A stretch of 64,000 bases of DNA, from NCBI RefSeq assembly GCF_000011385.1, contig NC_005125.1:992001-1056000 (forward strand), in the 5' to 3' direction. Below are positions 26,301 through 33,298 of this stretch, in pieces (position 1 is the first letter of the stretch; each line of letters starts with the position of its first letter). The position numbers and the translations under genes are program-made. The DNA comes from Gloeobacter violaceus PCC 7421. GTDB taxonomy: Bacteria; Cyanobacteriota; Cyanobacteriia; Gloeobacterales; Gloeobacteraceae. Under the pieces are notes generated by a model. That model ran no database searches. It saw only the letters and a list, made by a program, of their open reading frames with translations, and was not told where the DNA came from.

Positions 26301-26919
26301 GCCGGGCGCGCTCGACGTATTTTTCGAGGTACACGCCGCCGTCGCGGAAATTGTTTTCGCTGAGCCGCTGCACGGCCTGGAACGATTCGGTGAGTTTCGC
26401 TTCTCCCCGACAGAGTGCCAGGCCGATCCCGCCCCCACCCGCCGTGCTCTTGAGCATCACCGGGTAGCCAATCGCCGCCGCCTGCCGGTGCGCTTCGGCA
26501 AGATCGATGAGCAAGCCCGTCCCCGGCAACAGGGGCACACCGTTTTCGGCCGCCAGAGCGCGGGCGGTGTGCTTGCGCCCGAAGCGACCCATCTGCAAGG
26601 GGGTAGGTCCAATAAAGACAATATTCTCGCGTTCGCACGCCTCGGCAAATTCGGCGTTCTCGCTCAAAAAACCGTAGCCCGGGTGGATCGCCTGGGCACC
26701 GGTGGCGACGGCCGCTTCTAAAATCCGCTCGTAGCGCAAATAGCTCTGGGCCGCCGGGGCGGGGCCAATCAGGACCGCTTCACCCGCTCCCCGGACGTGG
26801 GGGGCGTAGGCGTCCGCCTCGGAGTACACCGCCACCGAGGCGATCCCCAGCCGGTCGAGGGTGCGCAGGATGCGGCAGGCGATTTCGCCCCGGTTGGCAA
26901 TCAAGACTTTGTCGAACAT
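23311..26919 (-). CDS. Urea/guanidine carboxylase (biotin-dependent)
   Basis: 1202 residues. The biotin carboxylase half (about 1-450) begins [18 protein letters not shown], with [15 protein letters not shown] and the ATP-grasp loop [11 protein letters not shown]. A carboxyltransferase of KipA type follows (about 455-790, [18 protein letters not shown]), then KipI type (about 830-1060, [20 protein letters not shown]). The biotinyl domain at the C-terminus has ESMKMEV with biotin-Lys1161. The architecture is that of urea carboxylase (EC 6.3.4.6). The upstream guanidine-I riboswitch and the two DUF1989 genes indicate that the real substrate is guanidine, giving carboxyguanidine. An alignment at the known urea/guanidine specificity residue would confirm it. 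Confidence 0.95.
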   Translation of the reverse strand: [1202 protein letters not shown]

Positions 26920-26946
26920 GCGAACGTCGTCGTCGGGTAGGTAAGT

Positions 26947-27606
26947 TTAGCGGCAGGGGTCAGGCGGGGGCGGAGCCCAGATGACCAGCCGGATGGGGGT
27001 CGGATTGTAGCCGTTGCAGGGGTTGTTCATCTGGGGACAGTTGGAGATCACCACCAGCGCGTTCATCTCGGCGCGCAGATCGACCGTGCTGCCGGGTTCG
27101 GAGATGCCGTCCACGATTTCGAGTGTGCCGTCGCGGCTCACCGGCACGTTCATAAAAAAGTTGATGTTGCTCACCAGGTCGCGTTTGCCCATACCGTAGC
27201 GGCTGAGGGCCGCGAGGAAATTTTCGACACAGGCGTGCTGATATTTTTTGTCCAGCCCGAAGCGCACCGAGTTGCTCTCGCAGCTGCAGGCGCCGCCGGA
27301 GGTGTCGTGGCGGCCGACACTATCGCCCACGATCGTCATCAGCACCCCGCCGTCGTTGGAATAGAGGCGGCTGCCGGTGGTGAGGAAGATGTTCCCCTGT
27401 AGGCGGATCGTGTCGGGGGCGCTGTAGCGCTCCGAGTAATCGTCGGCGTTGTAGACCAAAAAATCGACCGCCTGGTTGCCCCCCAGATCGACGATGCGCA
27501 GAACCTGCCCCCGCTCGACGACGTGGGACCAGGGCCTGCGCGCCGCGAGCACCTCGTCGTAGACTACCCGTTGGGAATCGATCCCCTGCAAAGCTGTCGC
27601 TACCAT
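26947..27606 (-). CDS. DUF1989 protein, urea-amidolyase-associated protein 2 / carboxyguanidine deiminase subunit
   Basis: 219 residues. DUF1989 hallmarks include LRIVDLGGNQAVDFLVYNADD, the Cys-rich metal site SGGACSCESNS, and GSTVDLRAEMNALVVISNCP. Two paralogous DUF1989 proteins next to a urea-carboxylase-type gene were long called urea-amidolyase-associated proteins; in characterised systems they form a carboxyguanidine deiminase giving allophanate and ammonia. The ATG at 27606 has AAAGGAGG at ideal spacing; a TTG two codons earlier is less likely. It lies 12 bp after its paralogue and 27 bp before the carboxylase. Confidence 0.92.
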   Translation of the reverse strand: MVATALQGIDSQRVVYDEVLAARRPWSHVVERGQVLRIVDLGGNQAVDFLVYNADDYSERYSAPDTIRLQGNIFLTTGSRLYSNDGGVLMTIVGDSVGRHDTSGGACSCESNSVRFGLDKKYQHACVENFLAALSRYGMGKRDLVSNINFFMNVPVSRDGTLEIVDGISEPGSTVDLRAEMNALVVISNCPQMNNPCNGYNPTPIRLVIWAPPPPDPCR

Positions 27607-27618
27607 GACCAACCTCCT

Positions 27619-28335
27619 TTAGACAAACAGCGCGTCGGTATTCTCAAAGCCGCGAACCGCCTCGGGGCAGCCCGTGCGGCACGGATCGCCCGAGGTGGGA
27701 GGGGGCGAGTTCCAGACCACCACCCGGACGGGCGTCGGCTGGTATGTCGGGCTCGGGTGCAGGACGTGGGGCGTGTTCGAGATCACCACCAATACGTTCA
27801 TCTCGGCGCGCAGATCGACGGTGCTGCCCGCTTTGGAACGCTCCTGGAAAGTCAGCCCGCCGTCCTCCTCCACCGCCACCCGCGCAAACAGGTTGAGGTT
27901 GGGCATGATGTCCTTTTTGCCCAGGTCGTGTTTGGCAAGCGCGTTGATAAAATTCGAGCGCGTATCGCGCCAGTCGCCCTCGCCGTACTTCTGGGTGCTG
28001 CCGGCCGGATTGCTCGCTCCGCCCAGGGTGTCGAAGGCGCCGCCGGTCGTCTCGCCGGTGATCGAAAAGAGCACCCGCCCCATGTCGGAGTAGAGCACCT
28101 TGCCGACTCCCAGAAAGATGCCGAACTGGATCTTGACCGTGTCGGCCGCGTTATAGCGCTCGATCGGATTGTCGGCGTTGTAGCACAACAGCGAAACCCC
28201 CTGCCCACCTTCGAGATCGACAATCCGCAGCGTGGCGCCCCGCTTGATCTTCCGCGACCAGTAGGCGCCCCCGGGCACGGTCTCCGCCCAGGTGATCAGT
28301 CCCGGGTCGATCCCATCGTCCGCCGTCACCACCAT
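27619..28335 (-). CDS. DUF1989 protein, urea-amidolyase-associated protein 1 / carboxyguanidine deiminase subunit
   Basis: 238 residues, the first gene after the riboswitch. The pattern is the same as its paralogue: LRIVDLEGGQGVSLLCYNADN, FDTLGGASNPAGST and AGSTVDLRAEMNVLVVISNTP. The metal-site cysteines of the paralogue are replaced here (GGASNPAGS), as expected if only one subunit of a heteromer is catalytic (inference). The ATG at 28335 follows a strong AAGGAGGAG Shine-Dalgarno that the riboswitch expression platform could mask. Confidence 0.92.
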   Translation of the reverse strand: MVVTADDGIDPGLITWAETVPGGAYWSRKIKRGATLRIVDLEGGQGVSLLCYNADNPIERYNAADTVKIQFGIFLGVGKVLYSDMGRVLFSITGETTGGAFDTLGGASNPAGSTQKYGEGDWRDTRSNFINALAKHDLGKKDIMPNLNLFARVAVEEDGGLTFQERSKAGSTVDLRAEMNVLVVISNTPHVLHPSPTYQPTPVRVVVWNSPPPTSGDPCRTGCPEAVRGFENTDALFV

Positions 28336-28338
28336 CGG

Positions 28339-28399
28339 TTACTCCTCCTTATGAACCACAAAGCCCAGGAGACTCCGGCAGCAAAGCTTGCTGCGGTGC
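28339..28399 (-). promoter_or_regulatory. Riboswitch expression platform
   Basis: Read on the minus strand, the aptamer's terminal CCCGGGAG can pair with a downstream CTCCTGGG. A perfect hairpin GCAGCAA/TTGCTGC (plus-strand 28378-28394) lies between. The CTCCT segment is also complementary to the AGGAG of the ribosome-binding site. There is no T-run, so control of translation is more likely than termination. The pairing scheme is inferred by eye. Confidence 0.5.
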
Positions 28400-28503
28400 T
28401 CTCCCGGGCTTTTCTCCCGCCGTGTGACCGGCCCTGCTGTCGGACCGGCTGCTTCTCTCGGACCAGCCGTCCCACCACAGGAGCGGGACCGGAACCCTAG
28501 AAG
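28400..28503 (-). promoter_or_regulatory. Guanidine-I (ykkC) riboswitch aptamer
   Basis: The reverse complement contains all conserved blocks of the ykkC class in order: CTAGGGTTCCG (5' side, plus-strand 28490-28500), CTGGTCCGAGAGAAGC in the middle, and ACACGGCGGGA followed by AAAAGCCCGGGAGA (3' side). Spacing matches the B. subtilis ykkC RNA. This class binds free guanidinium and switches on guanidine export or degradation genes. It lies 65 nt upstream of the first DUF1989 gene, so it should control that gene and those behind it. Confidence 0.95.
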
Positions 28504-28620
28504 CCAGTTTTTACTGGACACTCTTATCAGGAGCACAGGCCGGGCGGTGTATCGGCGGCTACGCTTGCCGATGGGTCCGGCCGGGCAAGATAGGCTGCAC
28601 TTGCGTTTGGAAAGTTGCCG

Positions 28621-30447
28621 ATGCCTTCGCCGTCCTGGAGTCTTGACCTGCGGGCGCTGGCGGCGCGCTACCGGTCGGGGGAGGCCACGCCCGCAGGGGT
28701 GGTGGCCGAGGTCTACGAGCGCATTTCCCGCTACGCGGATCCGGCCGTCTGGATTCACCTGCTGCCGATGGAGCGGGTGCTGGAGGGAGCCCACACCCTG
28801 GCAGGCCGCGACCCGGCGGGCCTGCCGCTCTACGGGGTACCTTTTGCCGTCAAGGACAACCTCGATCTGGCCGGGGTGCCCACCACCGCCGGCTGTCCCG
28901 GTTTCGCCTACGGGCCTGAAAAGACGGCTCCGGTCGTCGAGCGGTTGATGGCCGCCGGGGCGATCCCGGTCGGCAAGACCAACCTCGATCAGTTCGCCAC
29001 CGGTCTGGTGGGCACCCGCACGCCCTACGGCGTCTGCCGCAACCCGTTCGACCGCCGCTACCTGCCCGGCGGTTCCAGTGCGGGTTCGGCGGTGGCGGTG
29101 GCGGCGGGGCTGGTGAGCTTTGCCCTGGGCACCGACACCGCCGGGTCGGGGCGGGTTCCGGCCGCCTTTACCAACACCGTCGGGCTCAAGCCCACCCGGG
29201 GTCTTTTGAGTACCCGCGGTCTGGTGCCGGCGGTGCGCAGCCTCGATTGCGTGTCGATCTTCGCCCTGACTTGCGAAGATGCCGGGGCGGTGTTGTCGGT
29301 GGCGGCGGGCTTCGACCCGGACGATCCGTTTTCGCGCCGGGCGCCCGCTGTCGAGACTCCGTCTTTTGACCGCCTGCGCGTCGGCGTGCCCGAGACCGAC
29401 TATCTCGAATTTTTCGGCGACCGCGCGGCGCAGGGTCGCTACCGCGCGGCCCTCGCTCGACTGGAAGCCCTGGGCTGCGAACTGATCACCATCGATTTCG
29501 GGCCGTTTGCCGACACTGCCCGGATGCTTTACGGCGGGCCGTGGGTGGCCGAACGCCTCGCGGCGGTGGGCGATTTTCTGGAGCGCGAACCGGAATCCGT
29601 CCATCCGGTGGTGTACGAGATCATCGCGGGCGGGGCGCGCTACGACGCGGTGAGCGCCTACAAAGCCGCTTACCGGCTTGCCGGGTTGCGCCGCCTGAGC
29701 GAAGGGCAGTGGCAGCAGATGGACGTCCTGGCCCTTCCTACCACCGGCACGATCTATACCGTCGCCGAGGTGGAGCGCGATCCCATCGCCCTCAACGCCA
29801 ACCTGGGCCTCTACACCAACTTCGTCAACCTGCTGGATCTGTGTGCGCTCGCCGTTCCGAGCGGCCCCGGCAAAGCCGGTCTGCCCACGGGGATCACCTT
29901 CGTCGCCCCCGCCTGGCAAGAAACCCTGCTCTGTCGGCTGGGGGGTGTCTTCCATCCCTGGCCGGGGGCGACACTCGGCGCAACCGGCCACCCGGTGCCC
30001 GTCCCCGAACCGATGGCAGACCCAGCGGATCGCGGGATCCAGCTCGCGGTGGTAGGCGCCCACCTGAGCGGCCAGCCCCTCAATCACCAACTCACCGATC
30101 TGGGCGGTGCGCTGGTGCGCGCCTGCCGGACGGCTGCGCACTATCGGCTGTTTGCCCTCGTGGGTGAAAAAGTTCCGAAGCCCGGGTTGGTGCGCACCGA
30201 CGACGGCAACGGTGCGGCTATCGAACTGGAAGTCTGGAAGCTTTCCGCCGAAGGGTTCGGCCGTTTCGTGGCCAATATCCCGCCGCCACTTGGGATCGGC
30301 ACGCTGCTGCTTGAAGACGGGGAACAGGTGAAGGGTTTTCTGTGCGAAAGCTACGCCGTGGCAGGTGCGCCGGACATTACCGGCTTCGGCGGTTGGCGGG
30401 CCTATCTGGCCGCCAATGGCTCTTCAGCCGGGATCGCGCACGGGTAA
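28621..30447 (+). CDS. atzF: Allophanate hydrolase
   Basis: 608 residues. Amidase-signature enzyme converting allophanate to 2 NH3 and 2 CO2, the final step after urea or guanidine carboxylation. Catalytic triad: Lys78 (FAVKDN), cis-Ser152 (PGGSSAGSA) and nucleophile Ser176 (GTDTAGSGR). A C-terminal allophanate-hydrolase domain (about 460-605) ends with DITGFGGWRAYLA. It is divergent from the riboswitch operon, with 118 bp between aptamer start and this ATG, so it needs its own promoter. ATG 28621 is chosen over a TTG at 28615. The 3' end overlaps a doubtful minus-strand frame. Confidence 0.95.
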   Translation: MPSPSWSLDLRALAARYRSGEATPAGVVAEVYERISRYADPAVWIHLLPMERVLEGAHTLAGRDPAGLPLYGVPFAVKDNLDLAGVPTTAGCPGFAYGPEKTAPVVERLMAAGAIPVGKTNLDQFATGLVGTRTPYGVCRNPFDRRYLPGGSSAGSAVAVAAGLVSFALGTDTAGSGRVPAAFTNTVGLKPTRGLLSTRGLVPAVRSLDCVSIFALTCEDAGAVLSVAAGFDPDDPFSRRAPAVETPSFDRLRVGVPETDYLEFFGDRAAQGRYRAALARLEALGCELITIDFGPFADTARMLYGGPWVAERLAAVGDFLEREPESVHPVVYEIIAGGARYDAVSAYKAAYRLAGLRRLSEGQWQQMDVLALPTTGTIYTVAEVERDPIALNANLGLYTNFVNLLDLCALAVPSGPGKAGLPTGITFVAPAWQETLLCRLGGVFHPWPGATLGATGHPVPVPEPMADPADRGIQLAVVGAHLSGQPLNHQLTDLGGALVRACRTAAHYRLFALVGEKVPKPGLVRTDDGNGAAIELEVWKLSAEGFGRFVANIPPPLGIGTLLLEDGEQVKGFLCESYAVAGAPDITGFGGWRAYLAANGSSAGIAHG

Positions 30448-30711
30448 GGGCAGCGCCGGGACAAAACCCGGCGGGTGGCATTCGACGGGCAGCACGTCAA
30501 TGACCACCAGACCGCCGCCGCCGATGGGCCGGTAAGGCAGGTACACGGGTCGTCCCCAACCCTTGCGCTCCCAAATTTCTGCCGATTCCCCAAAAAAATT
30601 GACGATCAGCCCGGCGCTGGTCATCGCTAGAGGCAGGGGTACAGGCATGATGTCGTGGGGCTCTGCGAATCCCCAGATCCGTCCATCGACGTTGTAAAAC
30701 CCCAAGTTCAC
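30424..30711 (-). CDS. Doubtful hypothetical protein
   Basis: 95 residues from a GTG with no clear ribosome-binding site. The frame reads NVDGRIWGFAEPHDIMPVPL and YLPYRPIGGGGLVVIDVLP, which looks protein-like, and it stays open upstream to a stop near 30776 (TAKHGCGGCA). No family recognised. It may be a decayed gene. The gap 30448-30980 holds nothing else convincing. Confidence 0.3.
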   Translation of the reverse strand: MNLGFYNVDGRIWGFAEPHDIMPVPLPLAMTSAGLIVNFFGESAEIWERKGWGRPVYLPYRPIGGGGLVVIDVLPVECHPPGFVPALPLPVRDPG

Positions 30712-30980
30712 TGCGCAACCCCCGCAGCCGTGCTTCGCCGTCCAGCCGGTAAAGGGCCTGCGTTCGCAGCCCCCGCCGGTTTACCTGTTGCAATACTTTC
30801 GCACGATCTTCCCATTTCTTCTACCTAGGGCAATACATCCTACTGGCATCGGTTTCGGTGATTCATGCGGCAGCCCGCAGCGGTGTCGACGCGCTCAACG
30901 GTGGACCTTTCGGCACCCGCGGCGACGGTGGCGACCACCGCACCCCTGGCCTGGTCCGAACGCTTCGCACGCCGGTGTCC

Positions 30981-32702
30981 TTAAAATTCGAAGACAGCCC
31001 GCAAAGTACCGACGGCAAGCCCATTGGAGTTGCGCGAATGCACGGGCTGGACAATAAATTGCAGATCCGGGGTGAGGCTCACCCGATCGTTGAGCCGCAG
31101 GCGGTAGAAAATTTCGATATTGCCCTCTGTGCCGCTCGGGACTAGAGAGGTGGTCAGGCCGGCGGCGGTCAGACCCGTGGCGGTGCCGGCAAAAACGCGG
31201 ACGGGCTGGCCGTAAGCGACGCTCAGGTTGTTGCCGGGGGCAAACAGATTCGGTAGCGCGAAACCGACGTGCCAGGTATTGGAGCGCACCCCCGAGAAAG
31301 CGTACCCGTCGAAGGCGTTTACCTGGGTGGACGCAATGCCGTAGCGCCCAAACAGGGCGAAGTGGGGGGTGATCGCCCACTCGGCGTTGATGCCGTAAGC
31401 GTCGTTGGTGCTGTTGCGGATTGCCTCCGGCATGACCGTGGCGAGCACCGCCCCCTGTTCAACGACGCGGGCGTACTGCAGCTTGATCGAGGCCGCCGGA
31501 CCCGGGTCGATGCGCAATTCGATCACCGAGGCTGTTTGGCCGCCGAAAAGGCCGCCCGCCCCAAAGCCGCCCACCGGGGCGCCGAAGGCGTTGAGCCGGT
31601 TGCGGGCATCTCCGGAGACGGCACCGCCATTGCCGGCGGTGTAGATAGCCCGCAGGCGCATCGCGTCGTTGATCTGCCAGGCCAGACCAAAACCCGGCCC
31701 GAAGAAGGACGAGGCGGACAGGGTAATGAGCTGGTTGTTCAAAAATGAGCCGTTCGAGAAATCCACCTCCTCGTTATTGGCAAAGCTGTTGGTGTCGATG
31801 AGCTGGCCGATGTTGACACGGCCGGCCGCGAGGAAGCGAAATTTGGCATTGTCGTCGATATCGGTGGTGTAGTACAGCTCGTCGATGGAGACCGTCGCCC
31901 GGCCGTCGGTAGCCACGGCGCTCGTCGATTGATCGTAGGAGGTGCCGTTTGGTCCGCCCGCGTAGAACAGCGGACCGAGGCCACCTGCGATGCCCGGCAG
32001 GAGCGCACCGATGTCGTAGCCCGCGACCCCCCGCAGGCGCAAAAACAGCAAGTCGCCGCCGGTGATGCTGGCTTGCAAGTTCAGCGAGCTACGGGCCAGG
32101 AAGGTGACATTGGCGGCGGTTGCCGGTACCGGCGATGCCCCGAGGGCATCGCCGAAGGCGGGAGAAGTGTCTGGAAACCCCGTAAAGAGACGGCTGCCCG
32201 CTCCCCCACCCCCGCCGTTGAGGGCAAGCACCACCGATCCGTCGAGCTTGGCGGTGGGCGAAAACAGGTTCGCTTCCAGATTGCCGGCTTTTGCCTCCAG
32301 TGCTGCGGTCCGGACGCGCAGCAGTGCCAATTCCGGCTCGAAATCCGCCTGCAACCGTTCGAGCACTGCCAGATCCGTATGGGTCAAATGCTCTTCGCCG
32401 CCAACGATCAGAGTGTCCAAGGCATCGAGGGCAGCGGCCAGGGCCGCGGCAAACTCCAGACGGTTGAGGGGCCTTTCCCCTTGCAGCAGACGCCCGGGCA
32501 CCCCCTGCAGCAACTTGCCTCGGGCCAGGGTACTCAAAGCCCGGCGAGCCCAACTTTCGGGCTCCACATTCTCCAGGCCCGACACGGCGTCAACAGCCAC
32601 CATTTGAGTCGGTCCGGACCAGAAATCTTCACCCTGAGCGGGCGCAACGTTCGGCGCCGCCACTATCCAAGCCGCCGTTCCTGCCAGTATCCACCGCCGC
32701 AC
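30981..32702 (-). CDS. SLH-containing outer-membrane porin (iron-uptake porin, OprB/SomA type)
   Basis: 573 residues from a GTG start. Signal peptide VRRWILAGTAAWIVAAPNVAPAQ. An SLH-like motif follows (WARRALSTLARGKLLQGVPG, LNRLEFAAALAAALDAL), which anchors the porin to peptidoglycan. Then a short coiled coil (about 125-155) and a beta-barrel ending in Phe (LRAVFEF), the outer-membrane sorting signal. Cyanobacterial homologues pass iron and other inorganic ions across the outer membrane. Monocistronic here. Confidence 0.92.
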   Translation of the reverse strand: MRRWILAGTAAWIVAAPNVAPAQGEDFWSGPTQMVAVDAVSGLENVEPESWARRALSTLARGKLLQGVPGRLLQGERPLNRLEFAAALAAALDALDTLIVGGEEHLTHTDLAVLERLQADFEPELALLRVRTAALEAKAGNLEANLFSPTAKLDGSVVLALNGGGGGAGSRLFTGFPDTSPAFGDALGASPVPATAANVTFLARSSLNLQASITGGDLLFLRLRGVAGYDIGALLPGIAGGLGPLFYAGGPNGTSYDQSTSAVATDGRATVSIDELYYTTDIDDNAKFRFLAAGRVNIGQLIDTNSFANNEEVDFSNGSFLNNQLITLSASSFFGPGFGLAWQINDAMRLRAIYTAGNGGAVSGDARNRLNAFGAPVGGFGAGGLFGGQTASVIELRIDPGPAASIKLQYARVVEQGAVLATVMPEAIRNSTNDAYGINAEWAITPHFALFGRYGIASTQVNAFDGYAFSGVRSNTWHVGFALPNLFAPGNNLSVAYGQPVRVFAGTATGLTAAGLTTSLVPSGTEGNIEIFYRLRLNDRVSLTPDLQFIVQPVHSRNSNGLAVGTLRAVFEF

Positions 32703-32823
32703 GGCACCCCCGCTTCACCTGCCGAATCCTGCAATTGCACCTATCTATCATGCATAGGTGCTGCGGACAATGATCTCGGGGTGCAATCCGGAGGCTATGG
32801 GGGAGATGTGGGAAATCTTCGGA

Positions 32824-33078
32824 CTAACAGCAAACCCAGCAACTCTCCAGCCAGTCGATCATATCGCCGCGCCGACCGCGAAAGCGAAACAGCACCGATT
32901 GAATCTGACGGGCCTGCTGGACACCCGCTTCTCCCGGTTCGATCAGGGCCAGCAATTGCCCCTGGGCTGAAACTTGCGTGCGAATGCCAAGATCTTCGAG
33001 GCGTTGCTGGACCATCGTCCGTTCCCAGGGATGCACAGAGACGAGTTGGGCACACTCCGGCGCTTTCGTAAATTCCAT
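32824..33078 (-). CDS. Small cyanobacterial protein resembling the Asr1405/Asl0597 family
   Basis: 84 residues: WERTMVQQRLEDLGI near the start and DMIDWLESCW at the end. I recognise the layout of a small cyanobacterial family (Asr1405/Asl0597), function unknown. No membrane segment. A Cys pair ends the protein (CWVCC), a possible metal or disulfide site. Confidence 0.65.
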   Translation of the reverse strand: MEFTKAPECAQLVSVHPWERTMVQQRLEDLGIRTQVSAQGQLLALIEPGEAGVQQARQIQSVLFRFRGRRGDMIDWLESCWVCC

Positions 33079-33298
33079 ATCTGGCGACGCTTTCCTCAGG
33101 AGGCGGTTGGCTCTTGCTGCTATTTATTCTCAACTATCCACAATGTAAGGTCAGCCCGGGGGGATGTCAACCGGTGGGAACCTCCAAATTTTGGTGGGGA
33201 TAGCCGAACAGGAGCAAGGAAGGAGGGTTTATTAAGTGGTTGGTGCCGAAAAATACGCTCGATCGCAACAGAAAACGCACCAAAGGTTGCTATAGTAA

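Noticed and set aside
23719-26721. Two long plus-strand frames opposite the carboxylase gene
   Set aside because: Antisense of the well-supported carboxylase; no protein-like features.
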